Source: Propionivibrio sp. (lineage in GTDB: Bacteria; Pseudomonadota; Gammaproteobacteria; Burkholderiales; Rhodocyclaceae). From it: 43,722 nt of DNA. The stretch spans positions 1 to 43,722 of the forward strand of contig NZ_JAEUOI010000015.1 in NCBI RefSeq assembly GCF_016790145.1, in the 5' to 3' direction. A program made the translations under genes and the position numbers. Shown here one piece after another: positions 9,326 through 20,110 of the stretch. Every line of letters starts with the position of its first letter. Within the stretch, counting starts at the first letter, position 1. A model generated the notes under the pieces. That model saw nothing but the letters and a program-made list of their open reading frames with translations. It was not told the DNA's origin and did not search any database.

Positions 9326-9814
9326 TTAACGGTATTTCGAGTCAAGTTCGCGGTCTTCGGCGATCTCGGCTTCATAGCGATCGCCGTTGGCCAGCAACAT
9401 TGGCTTGGTGTAGTAAAGGTCACCACGCTTTTCGCCGTGGTACTCGAAAACGCGCGTCTCTACAATCGCATCAACCGGGCAGGCTTCTTCACAAAAGCCG
9501 CAGAAGATACATTTGTTCAGATCAATGTCGTAGCGTGTCGTACGGCGCGAGCCATCGTCCCGCTGCTCGGATTCGATAACGATGGCCAGCGCCGGACAAA
9601 CGGCTTCACAGAGCTTGCAGGCAATACAGCGTTCTTCACCATTCGGATAGCGACGCAAGGCGTGCAAGCCACGAAAACGGAAACTCTGCGGTGTCTTTTC
9701 CTCAGGATACTGAACGGTGATCTTGCGCGCGAACATGTAGCGCCCGGTCACCGACATTCCCTTGAACAACTCCCTGAGCAGGAGGCTGTTGAAAATTTCT
9801 CTCATCGAACCCAT
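9326..9814 (-). CDS. nuoI: NADH-quinone oxidoreductase subunit I
   Basis: This 162-residue peripheral-arm subunit of complex I carries two [4Fe-4S] clusters (N6a and N6b) on the electron path to NuoB. Both ferredoxin motifs are complete: [12 protein letters not shown] and [18 protein letters not shown]. The N-terminal amphipathic segment that docks on the membrane arm ([20 protein letters not shown]) is present. It starts 10 bp after nuoH. A 135-bp gap with a REP-like hairpin separates it from nuoJ. Confidence 0.97.
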   Translation of the reverse strand: MGSMREIFNSLLLRELFKGMSVTGRYMFARKITVQYPEEKTPQSFRFRGLHALRRYPNGEERCIACKLCEAVCPALAIVIESEQRDDGSRRTTRYDIDLNKCIFCGFCEEACPVDAIVETRVFEYHGEKRGDLYYTKPMLLANGDRYEAEIAEDRELDSKYR

Positions 9815-9824
9815 GACTAGCCTC

Positions 9825-10934
9825 TCATTTCCAGATATTCCACGGCGACATCATCCAGAAACCGACAACCACCACCCAGATGAGGCAAACGGGGATGAAT
9901 ACTTTCCAACCCAGACGCATGATCTGGTCGTAGCGATAGCGCGGGAAGGTAGCGCGAATCCAGAAGAAGAAGAAAATAATCGCGGATATTTTTGCAAACA
10001 ACCAGAAGATGCTGTCCGGCAAAAAACCGACGGGCGATAACCAGCCGCCGAGGAACAGCAGCGAGGTCAATGTCGAACACAGGATCATTGCCGAGTATTC
10101 GGCAAGCGAGAAGACGGCAAACGCCATCCCCGAATAGTCGACGTGGAAGCCGACGATCTCGGATTCGCCTTCGGCCATGTCAAATGGAGCGCGGTTTGTT
10201 TCAGCAACACAGGAAACCAGATATACGACAAACATCGGCAGCAATGACAACCAGTTCCACGACAGGAAACCCAGCCCCATTTCGGCAAAACGGCCCTGCC
10301 CCTGGCCTTTGACGATCTCGCCCAGATTAAGGCTGTTCGAGACCATCAGTACGACCACCAGCGCAAGACCCATCGCCACTTCATAGGAAATCAATTGCGC
10401 TGCTGAACGCATGCCGCCCAGAAAGGCATACTTGGAGTTGGAAGCCCAGCCGGCAAGCATGATGCCGTAAACGCCGATTGAGGTCATCGCCATGACGTAG
10501 AGCAGACTGGCATTGACATTTGCCAGGACCAGCGTGGCGTTGAAGGGAATCACCGCCCACGCCGCCAGCGCCGGGGCAAAGGCAAAAACCGGCGCCAGCA
10601 GAAAAACCGATCTGTCCGCTCCGGAGGGTATCACCACCTCTTTCAGCATCAGCTTGAGACCATCGGCAATGGGCTGAATCAATCCCCAGGGGCCCACGCG
10701 GTTCGGGCCAATACGCACCTGCATCCAGCCGATGATCTTGCGTTCCCAGAAGGTCACGTAGGCCACAATCAGCAGCAGCGGCGCAATGATCAGCATGACC
10801 TTGATCACCGTCCACACCAGCGTCAGAATGTTCGCCCAGGCCGAGCCGAAGGTGTCCTGGCCCAACTGCATCAACCCGTTGAAATACGGAATCAGGAAAC
10901 CCGGCAACAGTTGCTGCATCACATCCACCATCAT
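9825..10934 (-). CDS. nuoH: NADH-quinone oxidoreductase subunit H
   Basis: This 369-residue membrane subunit of complex I contacts the quinone-binding cavity together with NuoB and NuoD. Family hallmarks are [20 protein letters not shown] early in the protein and the acidic loop [20 protein letters not shown]. About eight to nine helices are predicted. The chosen ATG overlaps the nuoG stop (ATGA). Other Met codons 1 and 5 codons later are possible, so the first few residues are uncertain. Confidence 0.96.
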   Translation of the reverse strand: MMVDVMQQLLPGFLIPYFNGLMQLGQDTFGSAWANILTLVWTVIKVMLIIAPLLLIVAYVTFWERKIIGWMQVRIGPNRVGPWGLIQPIADGLKLMLKEVVIPSGADRSVFLLAPVFAFAPALAAWAVIPFNATLVLANVNASLLYVMAMTSIGVYGIMLAGWASNSKYAFLGGMRSAAQLISYEVAMGLALVVVLMVSNSLNLGEIVKGQGQGRFAEMGLGFLSWNWLSLLPMFVVYLVSCVAETNRAPFDMAEGESEIVGFHVDYSGMAFAVFSLAEYSAMILCSTLTSLLFLGGWLSPVGFLPDSIFWLFAKISAIIFFFFWIRATFPRYRYDQIMRLGWKVFIPVCLIWVVVVGFWMMSPWNIWK

Positions 10935-13261
10935 GCACGCTCCACGTCGATTGGCCCGAACATGTCACCCAGCGCTGCCGTTGAGACATGGGCTGCCGCC
11001 ACCCGAACGCATCCTGCCGGTACGCTCTCATCGGCCTTCGCCGTCAGCAGTGCTTCACCCTGCCCCTGCCTGACTCGCACCTGAGAACCATCACTAAGCC
11101 CCGCCTGCACCAGCGTTGCGGCACACATGCGTGCCGTCGGCGCTGCCGCGTCTCGCGTTTGCTGCAAGGCGGCGCCACGGCGGACCAGCGGATCAGCGAA
11201 ATAAATCGGTACATCGGCGATGCGTTGCAGTCCCTTACTGGCCGGGTCAGAGGAAAGCGCAAGGTCGCCGATGCCATTATCCAGGCCAGCAACAAAGACA
11301 GTCTCCGGCGCAACGATCTCGTCACGAACCTGTTCGCTGGACGTGTAATCGAAGCCGGGAATCGCCAGCAGGTTGCCGAGAACGCGCAGCACCTTCCAGC
11401 CCGGTCGCGCATCGCCCAGCGGACGACAGACGCCGTTAAAACTTTGAATACGTCCTTCGGTGTTAACGAACGAACCGGAGGTTTCGGTAAACGGAGCAAG
11501 CGGTAGCAGTACGTCGGCGTAATCAGGCGCGGCCTCGTGTTTGAAAGGCGTCAACATCACGACCAGCGCGGCCTGCTGTAGTGCAGCAACGGCCTGGTGC
11601 GGGTTGTAGCAGTCAAGTTCTGCTTCGATACCCAGCAGGACATAGGCCTGGCGCGGCTGAGCGAACATTTCGTAAGCGTTGAGCGCTGTCGGCAAGGCCC
11701 TGGCCACATGGCCGCCGACGCTGTTTGCCGCTTCCCCGATAAAGCCGAAACGGGCTCCGGTCAGAGTGGCTAGCAGAGACGCCAGGGCGTGAAGCTGGGC
11801 CGCCTGTGCGCTTTGCTCGGCCACATTGCCGAGGAAAATGGCGCGCTTCTCGCCGGCCAGCAGGCTTTCGGCAATCGCCTGGCTCACGGCGCAGGGCTCG
11901 ACTGATTCCAGGCCGACCGGCAGTGCAACCTTCTTGATCCGGGCCGCTGCCTTGACCACGGCGGCCAGCGCCCTCGTCAAATCGGCCGGAGAGACCGTCA
12001 TACGGGAATGCAGCCTGATCAGCGGATCGTCACCGGTCACCGATATCAGGCTGACCTGGCCCGACTGCTTGGCCAGTTGGCGCAAGCGTTGGGCGAACAG
12101 CGGGTGATCCTTGCGCAGGAAACTGCCAATCACCAGTGCGGCATCAAGATCCTTGATTTCGGACAGCTTCAGACCGAGCCATGGAATGCCTGCCAGCTTG
12201 CCTTCGCTTGAAAAATCGCGGCGACGCGGCCGAAAATCAACACTCCCCGAACCCAGGCCACGGGTCAGTTTCTGGAGCAGATACAGCTCTTCAAGCGTTG
12301 CGCTTGGCGCGGCAAGGGCTGCGATGGACTCGCCGCCGTGCGTCCTGGCAATGTCCGTCAGCGCATGTGAAACGTAGTCCAGCGCGATATTCCATTCGAC
12401 TTCACGCAGGCTGCCATCGACACGGATCATTGGCTTCTGCAAGCGCTCACCTGAATTGAGCGCTTCGTAGGAGAAACGATCCTTGTCGGATATCCAGCAC
12501 TCGTTGATCTCTTCGTTATCGCGCGGTAGAACACGCATGACGCGGTTGCTCTTGACCTGTACCGTCAGATTCGATCCGATGCTGTCGTGTGGGCTGACCG
12601 ACTTGCGGTGCGACAGTTCCCAGCTGCGTGCCGAGTAACGGAACGGCCTGGATGTCAGTGCGCCAACCGGGCACAGGTCGATCATGTTGCCCGACAATTC
12701 GGAGTCAACCGTGCGCCCGACAAATGTTTGAATCTCCGAATGCATGTTGCGGTTGGCCATGCCGAGTTCCATCACACCGGCGATTTCCTGACCAAAACGG
12801 ACACAACGCGTGCAATGGATACAACGCGACATTTCCTGCATTGAAACCAGCGGACCAATATCCTTGTGAAAAACGACGCGCTTGGCTTCATCGTAGCGTG
12901 AGGCGCTGCCCCCGTAACCGACCGCCAGATCCTGCAACTGACACTCGCCACCCTGATCGCATATTGGACAATCCAGCGGGTGGTTGATCAGCAGAAATTC
13001 CATCACGCCCTTCTGGGCATTGATGGCAAGCTCCGAGTGGGTAAAAACCTTCATGCCGCTGGTCACCGGCGTAGCACAGGCAGGCAGGGGCTTGGGTGCC
13101 TTCTCGACCTGCACCAGGCACATCCGGCAGTTGGCGGCGATCGAAAGCTTCTTGTGGTAGCAAAAATGCGGGATATAAACGCCAATGAGCTGTGCGGCAT
13201 CCATGATGGTGCTACCCGCTGGCACCTGCACCTGCTTGCCGTCAATTTCAATATCTAGCAT
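10931..13261 (-). CDS. nuoG: NADH-quinone oxidoreductase subunit G
   Basis: This 776-residue subunit is the large iron-sulfur protein of the complex I peripheral arm. The N-terminal ferredoxin-like domain binds [2Fe-2S] (cysteines in the [16 protein letters not shown] region). It is followed by the His/Cys-coordinated cluster segment [13 protein letters not shown], the [4Fe-4S] motif [16 protein letters not shown] and [13 protein letters not shown]. The remainder is a molybdopterin-oxidoreductase-like domain without a catalytic role in this family. It starts 9 bp after nuoF, and its stop overlaps the nuoH start. Length is within the usual beta-proteobacterial range. Confidence 0.97.
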   Translation of the reverse strand: MLDIEIDGKQVQVPAGSTIMDAAQLIGVYIPHFCYHKKLSIAANCRMCLVQVEKAPKPLPACATPVTSGMKVFTHSELAINAQKGVMEFLLINHPLDCPICDQGGECQLQDLAVGYGGSASRYDEAKRVVFHKDIGPLVSMQEMSRCIHCTRCVRFGQEIAGVMELGMANRNMHSEIQTFVGRTVDSELSGNMIDLCPVGALTSRPFRYSARSWELSHRKSVSPHDSIGSNLTVQVKSNRVMRVLPRDNEEINECWISDKDRFSYEALNSGERLQKPMIRVDGSLREVEWNIALDYVSHALTDIARTHGGESIAALAAPSATLEELYLLQKLTRGLGSGSVDFRPRRRDFSSEGKLAGIPWLGLKLSEIKDLDAALVIGSFLRKDHPLFAQRLRQLAKQSGQVSLISVTGDDPLIRLHSRMTVSPADLTRALAAVVKAAARIKKVALPVGLESVEPCAVSQAIAESLLAGEKRAIFLGNVAEQSAQAAQLHALASLLATLTGARFGFIGEAANSVGGHVARALPTALNAYEMFAQPRQAYVLLGIEAELDCYNPHQAVAALQQAALVVMLTPFKHEAAPDYADVLLPLAPFTETSGSFVNTEGRIQSFNGVCRPLGDARPGWKVLRVLGNLLAIPGFDYTSSEQVRDEIVAPETVFVAGLDNGIGDLALSSDPASKGLQRIADVPIYFADPLVRRGAALQQTRDAAAPTARMCAATLVQAGLSDGSQVRVRQGQGEALLTAKADESVPAGCVRVAAAHVSTAALGDMFGPIDVERA

Positions 13262-13270
13262 ATCGCTACC

Positions 13271-14605
13271 TTAGACCGTTGCCTTGAAGAAGCCACTGCC
13301 AGCGCGCTGAACATCAGGCGGAACCAGGCACTTCTTGTGTTCGATGTGGTACGCAAACTCGTCACGGAAATGCTTGACGAAGCTCTGCACCGGCATCGAA
13401 GCGGCATCGCCAAGCGCGCAAATGGTGCGTCCCATGATGTTGGTGGTCACACTGCCGAGCAGGTCGAGGTCATCCGGACGTCCCTGCCCGTTCTCGATGC
13501 GGTGGACAATCTTGTACAACCAGTTGGTGCCTTCGCGGCACGGCGTACATTGCCCGCAGGACTCTTCGTAGTAAAAGAAGGAAAGGCGTTCGAGCGCTTT
13601 CACCATGCAGGTTGTCTCATCCATGACGATGACTGCCCCGGAACCGAGCATCGAACCCGCCTTGCTGATCGAGTCGTAGTCCATCGTGCAGTCCATCATG
13701 GTGGCGCCAGGCACCACCGGGGAGGATGAACCGCCCGGTATGCAGCCCTTCAGCTTGCGCCCGCCACGCATGCCGCCGGCCATTTCGAGCAGCGTCGAAA
13801 AAGGCGTTCCGAGCGGAATTTCGTAATTGCCCGGCCGGTTGACATGGCCGGAAACCGAAAACAGTTTGGTGCCGCCGTTATTGGCCAGTCCGGCTTCCAG
13901 ATAGGCCTCGCCGCCGATATTCATGATGAAGGGGACGGCGCCGAAAGTTTCGGTGTTGTTGATCGTTGTCGGCTTGCCGTAAAGACCGAAGCTGGCCGGA
14001 AATGGTGGCTTGAAGCGCGGTTGTCCCTTCTTGCCCTCAATCGACTCGAGGAGTGCGGTTTCTTCGCCGCAGATATAGGCGCCGTAACCGGGGTGGGCAA
14101 AAAGCTCGAAATCGAAGCCGGAACCGAGAATGTTCTTGCCGAGCAGGCCGGCCGCAATGGCCTCGTCCAGCGCTTCCTCAAAACGAGTGTAAACTTCCCA
14201 GATTTCACCATGGATGTAGTTATAACCGCGCGCCGCGCCCATGGCATAGGCGGCGATGGCCATCCCTTCGATGACCGAATGCGGATTGAAGAGCAGGATG
14301 TCCCGATCCTTGAAGGTTCCCGGTTCGCCCTCGTCGGAATTACAGACGACGTACTTGTCGCCCGGAAAGGCACGCGGCATGAAGCTCCATTTCAGTCCGG
14401 TCGGAAAGCCGGCGCCACCGCGACCGCGCAGGACGGATTTCTTGACCTCGTTGATCACCTGATCCTGCGGCATTTTTTTGGAGAGAATTCGTTTCAGGGC
14501 CGAATAACCACCGCGCTTGACGTAGGCGTCCAGCCGCCAGTCACGATCATTGTTGCCATCGAGCCCAACGGTGAGCATCGGATTGAGTGCGCCGAGGATC
14601 GCCAT
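13271..14605 (-). CDS. nuoF: NADH-quinone oxidoreductase subunit F
   Basis: This 444-residue NADH-oxidising subunit of complex I binds FMN and one [4Fe-4S] cluster (N3). The glycine-rich FMN/NADH segment [15 protein letters not shown] is near residue 60, and a second nucleotide-binding segment ([15 protein letters not shown]) is intact. The N3 cluster cysteines are in [16 protein letters not shown] with a fourth Cys about 40 residues later ([11 protein letters not shown]). Its start codon overlaps the nuoE stop by one base, consistent with tight translational coupling. Confidence 0.97.
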   Translation of the reverse strand: MAILGALNPMLTVGLDGNNDRDWRLDAYVKRGGYSALKRILSKKMPQDQVINEVKKSVLRGRGGAGFPTGLKWSFMPRAFPGDKYVVCNSDEGEPGTFKDRDILLFNPHSVIEGMAIAAYAMGAARGYNYIHGEIWEVYTRFEEALDEAIAAGLLGKNILGSGFDFELFAHPGYGAYICGEETALLESIEGKKGQPRFKPPFPASFGLYGKPTTINNTETFGAVPFIMNIGGEAYLEAGLANNGGTKLFSVSGHVNRPGNYEIPLGTPFSTLLEMAGGMRGGRKLKGCIPGGSSSPVVPGATMMDCTMDYDSISKAGSMLGSGAVIVMDETTCMVKALERLSFFYYEESCGQCTPCREGTNWLYKIVHRIENGQGRPDDLDLLGSVTTNIMGRTICALGDAASMPVQSFVKHFRDEFAYHIEHKKCLVPPDVQRAGSGFFKATV

Positions 14606-15078
14606 TATTCGAGCTCCGCCAGCAGTTTATCGATTTGCTCAGGGTACATCCAGCTGCACATGCGATGGTTATTGACCAGCATCACCGGGGCATCACCGCA
14701 CGCCCCCATGCACTCGCCTTCCTTGAGCGTTATCCTGCCGTCAGGTGTCGTCTCGTTGTAACCGACACCCAGTTTTTTCTTCAGGTACTCGCCGGCATCG
14801 ACACCGCCGGACAGCATGCACGGAAGATTGGTACAGACCGTCAGTTTGTATTTGCCAACCGGCTTCAGGTTATACATGTTGTAGAAACTGGCCACTTCGT
14901 AGGCGGCAATCGGTGCCATGCCAAGGTAGTTGGCGACAAACTCGATAGCCTCGCTTGACAGCCAGCCCTGCTCTTCCTGGGCAATCGCCAGCGCCGCCAT
15001 AACCGCCGACTGTTTCTGCTCAACCGGATACTTGGCGATCTCTCGATCAATTCTCTTCAATGATTCTGTAGTCAGCAT
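14605..15078 (-). CDS. nuoE: NADH-quinone oxidoreductase subunit E
   Basis: This 157-residue thioredoxin-fold subunit of complex I holds the [2Fe-2S] cluster N1a beside NuoF. The four ligands are visible in [11 protein letters not shown] and [15 protein letters not shown]. The N-terminal helical region ([17 protein letters not shown]) is typical. It overlaps nuoD and nuoF by one base at each end, so E, D and F are translationally linked. Confidence 0.97.
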   Translation of the reverse strand: MLTTESLKRIDREIAKYPVEQKQSAVMAALAIAQEEQGWLSSEAIEFVANYLGMAPIAAYEVASFYNMYNLKPVGKYKLTVCTNLPCMLSGGVDAGEYLKKKLGVGYNETTPDGRITLKEGECMGACGDAPVMLVNNHRMCSWMYPEQIDKLLAELE

Positions 15079-16331
15079 CAGCGGTCAATCTCGCCAAAAA
15101 CGATGTCAATTGTGCCGACCATCGTTACCACGTCGGCAATCATGTGGCCACGTGTCAGCTCGTTCATGGCCGACAGATGGACGTAACCCGGCGAACGGAT
15201 TTTCAGGCGGTAAGGCTTGTTGGCGCCATCCGAAATCGCGTAGATCCCAAACTCGCCTTTGGGGTGTTCGACGGCTGAGTACACCTGACCTTCGGGCACG
15301 TGAATACCCTCGGTGCACAACTTGAAGTGGTGGATCAGTTCCTCCATGTTCGACTTCATGTTCGCACGCGGAGGCGACGCGACCTTGTAGTTATCGGTGA
15401 TCACCGGACCCGGATTGACACGCAACCAGTCGATACACTGTTTGATGATGCGATTCGACTGGCGCATTTCCTCGACCCGAACGAGGTAGCGGTCATAGCA
15501 GTCACCGGTCACGCCGACTGGAATATCGAAATCGAGTCGGTCATAAACCTCGTAAGACTGCTTCTTGCGCAGATCCCAGGCGATGCCCGAACCGCGCAGC
15601 ATCGGTCCGGTAAAACCCAGTTGCATGGCACGCTCGGGAGAGACGATGCCGACATCAACCAGTCGCTGCTTCCAGATACGGTTATCGGTCAGCAGGGTTT
15701 CGTATTCGTCGAGGATTTTCGGAAAACGGCTGACAAAATCCCCAAGAAAATCGAGCAAAGAACCGCTGCGCACCTCATTGATCTTCTTGACCTCTGTTGC
15801 ACTCTTCCATTTCGACTCGCGATACTGCGGCATGCTGTCCGGCAGATCACGATAGACGCCCCCCGGACGATAGTAAGCGGCATGCATGCGGGCGCCGGAA
15901 ACAGCTTCATAACAGTCGACCAGATCCTCACGCTCACGGAAAGCGTAAAGGACCATGGTCATCGCACCGACATCAAGTCCATGCGCACCAATCCACAACA
16001 AGTGATTCAGAATGCGCGTTACCTCGTCGAACATCACGCGGATGTACTGAGCGCGAATCGGCACCTCGATTGCGAGCAGTCTTTCGATCGCCATGCAGTA
16101 GGCGTGCTCGTTGCACATCATCGACATGTAATCGAGTCGATCCATGTAAGGAACCGACTGCACCCAGGTTTTGGTTTCCGCCAGTTTTTCTGTCGCGCGA
16201 TGCAGCAATCCGATGTGCGGGTCAGCACGCATCACGACTTCGCCGTCAAGCTCGAGCACCATGCGCAACACACCGTGCGCGGCAGGATGTTGCGGTCCGA
16301 AGTTGAGCGTGTAGTTCTGGATATCAGGCAT
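15078..16331 (-). CDS. nuoD: NADH-quinone oxidoreductase subunit D
   Basis: This 417-residue 49-kDa subunit of complex I, related to the large subunit of NiFe hydrogenases, forms the quinone-reduction site with NuoB. The start is placed at ATG 16331 because homologues begin [20 protein letters not shown]; the 17 codons further upstream in the same frame lie inside nuoC. Visible family features are [20 protein letters not shown], the conserved quinone-site His and Tyr regions, and [13 protein letters not shown]. The start overlaps the nuoC stop by 8 bp, and the 3' end overlaps nuoE by 1 bp. Confidence 0.96.
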   Translation of the reverse strand: MPDIQNYTLNFGPQHPAAHGVLRMVLELDGEVVMRADPHIGLLHRATEKLAETKTWVQSVPYMDRLDYMSMMCNEHAYCMAIERLLAIEVPIRAQYIRVMFDEVTRILNHLLWIGAHGLDVGAMTMVLYAFREREDLVDCYEAVSGARMHAAYYRPGGVYRDLPDSMPQYRESKWKSATEVKKINEVRSGSLLDFLGDFVSRFPKILDEYETLLTDNRIWKQRLVDVGIVSPERAMQLGFTGPMLRGSGIAWDLRKKQSYEVYDRLDFDIPVGVTGDCYDRYLVRVEEMRQSNRIIKQCIDWLRVNPGPVITDNYKVASPPRANMKSNMEELIHHFKLCTEGIHVPEGQVYSAVEHPKGEFGIYAISDGANKPYRLKIRSPGYVHLSAMNELTRGHMIADVVTMVGTIDIVFGEIDR

Positions 16332-16929
16332 TTTCCACGTCCCCGTAGCTCTCTTCACGAACAATTCGCGGCGTGACCTCACGCGGCTCGATGCTCACCG
16401 GCTGATAAATCACGCGTTTCTGATCAGGGTCGTAGCGCATCTCGACATATCCGGAAATCGGAAAATCCTTGCGGAAGGGATGCCCGATGAAGCCATAGTC
16501 GGTCAGAATCCGGCGCAGGTCGGCATGCCCGGGAAAAACAATCCCGTAAAGGTCGAAGGCTTCACGCTCGAACCAGTTCACCGAATTCCAGATCGAAACG
16601 ATTGAAGGAATCGAGGGAAAATCATCATCCGGTGCGAAACAGCGAACACGGACACGCCAGTTGTGCGTAACCGATATCAGGTGGCTGACGGCGGCAAAAC
16701 GCTTGCCGGCCCACTCGCCATTTCCATAGGTGGAGTAATCGACTCCGCACAGGTCCATCAACTCCTCGAATCGCAACTCCGGCTCATCGCGCAGCATAGT
16801 CATTACGCCGGGATAATCAGCCACGTCGACGTCAATAGTGATTTCACCCAGGGCAAGCTGTAGCGACCCGATTCGATCGCCGAGATGTTTTTGCAGATTC
16901 TGGCTAAGCATTTCAAGCTTGGCGGACAT
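16324..16929 (-). CDS. nuoC: NADH-quinone oxidoreductase subunit C
   Basis: This 201-residue 30-kDa subunit of the complex I peripheral arm packs against NuoD. The family signature [20 protein letters not shown] followed by [19 protein letters not shown] is complete. NuoC and NuoD are separate genes here, unlike the fused nuoCD of Escherichia coli, which fits a beta-proteobacterium. It follows nuoB after 18 bp. Confidence 0.96.
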   Translation of the reverse strand: MSAKLEMLSQNLQKHLGDRIGSLQLALGEITIDVDVADYPGVMTMLRDEPELRFEELMDLCGVDYSTYGNGEWAGKRFAAVSHLISVTHNWRVRVRCFAPDDDFPSIPSIVSIWNSVNWFEREAFDLYGIVFPGHADLRRILTDYGFIGHPFRKDFPISGYVEMRYDPDQKRVIYQPVSIEPREVTPRIVREESYGDVENA

Positions 16930-16947
16930 GATGCATTCTCGGTTGGT

Positions 16948-17424
16948 TTATCGGGCGATGGTGCTGGTACGGCGGATCTTGTTCTGCAACTGGATCAGGC
17001 CATAAATCAGCGCCTCAGCAGTTGGCGGGCAACCGGGAACATAGATATCGACAGGAACGATGCGGTCACAGCCACGGACTACCGAATAGGAATAGTGGTA
17101 ATACCCCCCGCCATTGGCACAGGAGCCCATGGAAATCACCCAGCGCGGCTCGGCCATCTGGTCATAGACCTTGCGCATGGCCGGAGCCATCTTGTTGGTC
17201 AGCGTTCCGGCAACGATCATCACATCAGACTGGCGCGGACTGGGGCGAAATACGATACCGAAGCGGTCCAGATCGTAACGTGAGCAACCGGCATGGATCA
17301 TTTCGATCGCACAACAGGCCAGACCGAAGGACATCGGCCACATTGAACCGGTGCGCATGTAGTTGATCAGCTTGTCGGCTGTCGTTGTAACAAAGCCTTC
17401 CTGGAGAATGCCATCAATAGCCAT
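16948..17424 (-). CDS. nuoB: NADH-quinone oxidoreductase subunit B
   Basis: This 158-residue subunit holds the terminal [4Fe-4S] cluster N2, the direct electron donor to quinone. The unusual tandem-cysteine ligand site ([14 protein letters not shown]), the third ligand ([12 protein letters not shown]) and the fourth ([15 protein letters not shown]) are all present. It begins 3 bp after the nuoA stop. Confidence 0.97.
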   Translation of the reverse strand: MAIDGILQEGFVTTTADKLINYMRTGSMWPMSFGLACCAIEMIHAGCSRYDLDRFGIVFRPSPRQSDVMIVAGTLTNKMAPAMRKVYDQMAEPRWVISMGSCANGGGYYHYSYSVVRGCDRIVPVDIYVPGCPPTAEALIYGLIQLQNKIRRTSTIAR

Positions 17425-17427
17425 CGT

Positions 17428-17802
17428 TCACTCCCAATCCAGTGCGCCCTTGGCCCAGGCATAGGCATAGCCAACGACCAGAATGATGATAAAAACCAGC
17501 ATCTCGACAAAGCCGAACCACTTGACCGATTCGGTGTGGACGATCTCCTTGAAGATCGTCGCCCACGGTACAAGGAAGGCTACTTCGAGATCAAACAGGA
17601 TAAACAGGATGGCGATCAGGTAGTAGCGCACATCGAATTTCATGCGCGCATCCTCGAAAGCTTCGAAACCGCACTCGTACGGAGAGAGCTTTTCGCTATC
17701 GGGACGATGGGGAGCGACCAGCAGACCGGTGATGACCGGCGCAATACCAAATACGATACCAATCAGGATGAAGATAAAAACCGGGAAATAGTTTTCCAGC
17801 AT
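17428..17802 (-). CDS. nuoA: NADH-quinone oxidoreductase subunit A
   Basis: This 124-residue membrane subunit of complex I is the first gene of the operon. It has three helices and the mobile loop containing the conserved Cys ([20 protein letters not shown]) near the quinone cavity. The conserved acidic helix [15 protein letters not shown] is intact. It lies 59 bp downstream of tRNA-Leu, an arrangement common in beta-proteobacteria. I see no clear separate promoter in that short gap, so the nuo operon may be co-transcribed with the tRNA, or with secG and tpiA by read-through. Confidence 0.96.
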   Translation of the reverse strand: MLENYFPVFIFILIGIVFGIAPVITGLLVAPHRPDSEKLSPYECGFEAFEDARMKFDVRYYLIAILFILFDLEVAFLVPWATIFKEIVHTESVKWFGFVEMLVFIIILVVGYAYAWAKGALDWE

Positions 17803-17861
17803 GATCCGCCACGCTATCGCTTACATTCAGACCGGAGTCACCCGCATTGGACAACTCCACT

Positions 17862-17946
17862 TGGTGCCGACGATGAGACTCGAACTCATACGACCTAAGT
17901 CACTACCCCCTCAAGATAGCGTGTCTACCAATTTCACCACGTCGGC
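17862..17946 (-). tRNA. tRNA-Leu (anticodon GAG)
   Basis: The gene is 85 nt long with an encoded CCA. Acceptor arms GCCGACG and CGTCGGC pair perfectly, with A as discriminator. The T arm is ATGAG-TTCGAGT-CTCAT. The anticodon stem CTATC/GGTAG closes a loop TTGAGGG, giving anticodon GAG (reads CUC/CUU Leu). The long variable arm (about GTGACTTAGGTCGT) is typical of class II leucine tRNAs. It sits between secG and nuoA on the same strand. Confidence 0.96.
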
Positions 17947-17977
17947 ACAGCTATAGTCAGACGGCGAGGTACAACTA

Positions 17978-17996
17978 CGAGGGGAAGCACCCCTCG
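17978..17996 (-). terminator. possible terminator after secG
   Basis: A 7-bp perfect stem (CGAGGGG / CCCCTCG) with a 5-base loop lies between the secG stop and tRNA-Leu. On the minus strand it is followed only by TAGTTGT, so it is a weak intrinsic terminator at best and may allow read-through into the tRNA and nuo operon. Confidence 0.4.
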
Positions 17997-18015
17997 CCGC
18001 TTTGCTGCAGTCACT

Positions 18016-18387
18016 CTACTTCGGAATATCTTTTGACTTCGAGCCAGAATCCACGGGGATTCCAGCCTTGTCAGCCGCCGCCGGAGCGGGCACCGAAACA
18101 GCCTCGGATTTTACCGCATCCTGCATCACACTACCAGTCGTTTTTGGCTTGTGGGAGGCTATATAGGCCAGTGAAAGGCTGGTTACGAAAAACACGGCGG
18201 CCAGCACTGCGGTGGAGCGGCTCAGGAAGTTGGCAGACCCCGTCGCTCCGAACAGGCTGCCCGAGGCACCACTACCGAAAGCCGCGCCCATGTCAGCACC
18301 CTTGCCGTGTTGCACCAGCACCAGACCGATGACGCTGATCGCCGCCAGAATGTGAATCACCAGAACTGTAGAAAACAGATAGTCCAT
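18016..18387 (-). CDS. secG: preprotein translocase subunit SecG
   Basis: This 123-residue inner-membrane protein stimulates SecYEG-dependent protein export. It has two membrane helices (LFSTVLVIHILAAISVIGLV and TAVLAAVFFVTSLSLAYIAS) joined by the conserved glycine-rich loop VQHGKGADMGAAFGSGASGS with LFGATGSANFL. The C-terminal tail is polar and Ala/Ser/Lys-rich. The start at 18387 is chosen because the family begins immediately before the first helix; the longer open frame overlaps tpiA. The start lies 4 bp after the tpiA stop, the conserved tpiA-secG pair. Confidence 0.94.
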   Translation of the reverse strand: MDYLFSTVLVIHILAAISVIGLVLVQHGKGADMGAAFGSGASGSLFGATGSANFLSRSTAVLAAVFFVTSLSLAYIASHKPKTTGSVMQDAVKSEAVSVPAPAAADKAGIPVDSGSKSKDIPK

Positions 18388-18391
18388 GTTG

Positions 18392-19147
18392 TTATTGAGC
18401 CGCTGCGCGACAAATCGCCAGAAAGTCAGCCGCAACCAAAGACGCACCACCGATCAGACCACCATCGATATCAGGCATGCCGAACAGTTCGACCGCATTG
18501 GACGGCTTGACACTGCCACCGTAGAGAATTTGCAGACCTTCGGCCACCTTGGCATCGGCACGGGCAATCTGTGCGCGTATGGCGGCATGCACTTCCTGCG
18601 CCTGCTCGGAGGTCGCCGTACGACCGGTACCAATGGCCCAAACCGGCTCATAGGCAACAACAGCGCCGGAGAACGCGGCCACACCAGTGCGCTTCAGAAC
18701 AGCATCCATTTGCGCCGAAACCACGGCGACGGTCTGCCCGGCTTCACGCTGCTCCAGCGTTTCACCGACACAAAGAACCGGACATAAACCGGCGGCCAGC
18801 GCAGCTGCAAACTTTTCGGCAACCAGGGTATCGGACTCACCATAGATAGCACGACGTTCGGAGTGCCCGACCAGCACATAACGACAGGAAAAATCCTTCA
18901 GCATTGCCGCACTGACTTCGCCGGTGAAGGCACCCTGTGCCTGCTCGCTCATATTTTGCGCACCCCAGGCGACAGATGTTCCGGTCAACGCGGACTGCGC
19001 CTGAGCCAGATAGGGGAAGGGGACGCAAACTGCCGCCGACATTCCACGCAATTGGGCTACACCGGCTACAACGTCCTGAAGCAATTGCAGGTTGGTCTTG
19101 AGCCCACCGTGCATCTTCCAATTACCCGCTACGAGCTTTTGACGCAT
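18392..19147 (-). CDS. tpiA: triosephosphate isomerase
   Basis: This 251-residue TIM-barrel enzyme of glycolysis and gluconeogenesis interconverts dihydroxyacetone phosphate and glyceraldehyde 3-phosphate. The catalytic residues are visible: Lys11 in GNWKMHG, His95 in VGHSERR and Glu167 in AYEPVWAIGTG, the last leading into the mobile loop. The phosphate-binding YGGSVKPSNA is present near the C-terminus. It is the first gene of a tpiA-secG unit and lies downstream of the pst terminator. Confidence 0.97.
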   Translation of the reverse strand: MRQKLVAGNWKMHGGLKTNLQLLQDVVAGVAQLRGMSAAVCVPFPYLAQAQSALTGTSVAWGAQNMSEQAQGAFTGEVSAAMLKDFSCRYVLVGHSERRAIYGESDTLVAEKFAAALAAGLCPVLCVGETLEQREAGQTVAVVSAQMDAVLKRTGVAAFSGAVVAYEPVWAIGTGRTATSEQAQEVHAAIRAQIARADAKVAEGLQILYGGSVKPSNAVELFGMPDIDGGLIGGASLVAADFLAICRAAAQ

Positions 19148-19234
19148 TGTACACCCCCAAGAAAAAGGGAGGATTATAGTCAGACAGAGCCCTTCAGGTC
19201 AATAAAAAGACACTAAGCGCTTTTCCGGAAGCAT

Positions 19235-19262
19235 AAAAAAGCGGCCGCTGGAAAGCGGCCGC
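19235..19262 (-). terminator. intrinsic terminator after pstB
   Basis: GCGGCCGC (19241-19248) pairs with an identical palindromic copy (19255-19262) around a 6-base loop. On the minus strand it is followed by six T residues. It ends the pstSCAB transcript immediately, leaving no room for phoU. Confidence 0.85.
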
Positions 19263-19298
19263 CAGAGCAGGAAATACAAGGCAATCCGCCGTTTCAGG

Positions 19299-20090
19299 CT
19301 AACCAAAACGACCGGTAATATAATCCTCGGTCTCCTTCTTGTTGGGCTTGATGAAAACCTGATCGGTTTCGCCAAACTCGACCATCTCGCCGATATACAT
19401 GTACGCGGTATAGTCCGAAATCCGGGCAGCCTGTTGCATGTTGTGCGTCACGATCAGAATCGTCACCTTCTCCTTCAACTCGGTGATGAGTTCCTCAATA
19501 CTGGCCGTGGCGATCGGGTCGAGTGCCGAGGTCGGTTCGTCGAACAACATCAATTCCGGATCAGTCGCCAAAGCACGGGCGATGCACAGGCGTTGCTGCT
19601 GCCCCCCCGACAGATTGGCGCCCTGTTCATTCAGACGATCCTTGACCTCTCCCCACAGTGCGGCGCTGCGCAGCGCCGCCTCGACCTTGTCGTCGATCAC
19701 CGAACGAGCGCTTTCACCGCGCACACGCAAGCCGTAGGCAACGTTCTCATAAATCGATTTCGGAAACGGATTGGGTTTCTGAAAGACCATGCTGATGCGC
19801 ATGCGCACCTCGATCGGATCGACCTTTGGCGATAGCAGGTCGGTATGGTCGGGGTGGAAATCGATCGCTCCCTCATAACGATTACCCGGATACAGATCGT
19901 GCATGCGGTTGAAGCAGCGCAAATAAGTCGATTTTCCGCAGCCCGAAGGCCCGATCAGGGAGGTCACCCTTTTCTCGTAGATCGGCATGTTGACGTTCTT
20001 GAGCGCCTGAAAACTGCCGTAAAAAAAACTCAGGTTCCGGGCTTCCGCCTTGAGCGGCAATTGCGTCTCTTGCATGTTGATTTCAATCAT
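19299..20090 (-). CDS. pstB: phosphate ABC transporter ATP-binding protein
   Basis: This 263-residue ATPase energises high-affinity phosphate import through PstAC. Walker A is GPSGCGKST (residues 47-55), the ABC signature is [15 protein letters not shown], Walker B with the catalytic Glu is [13 protein letters not shown], and the switch His is in [12 protein letters not shown]. The C-terminal ITGRFG ending is typical of PstB. It is the last gene of the pst operon, 20 bp after pstA. No phoU follows. Confidence 0.96.
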   Translation of the reverse strand: MIEINMQETQLPLKAEARNLSFFYGSFQALKNVNMPIYEKRVTSLIGPSGCGKSTYLRCFNRMHDLYPGNRYEGAIDFHPDHTDLLSPKVDPIEVRMRISMVFQKPNPFPKSIYENVAYGLRVRGESARSVIDDKVEAALRSAALWGEVKDRLNEQGANLSGGQQQRLCIARALATDPELMLFDEPTSALDPIATASIEELITELKEKVTILIVTHNMQQAARISDYTAYMYIGEMVEFGETDQVFIKPNKKETEDYITGRFG

Positions 20091-20110
20091 AAAATTTTAC
20101 CCAGGCATCC

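Noticed and set aside
15300-16376. 358-codon plus-strand frame opposite nuoD
   Set aside because: It is a shadow of nuoD; no domain and no ribosome-binding site.
17862-17946. tRNA-Leu as an island attachment site
   Set aside because: Both sides are conserved core genes (secG and nuoA), and no integrase or repeated tRNA 3' end was seen.
19241-19262. Inverted repeat of GCGGCCGC as a possible recombination site
   Set aside because: Position after pstB and the adjoining six T residues fit an intrinsic terminator better.
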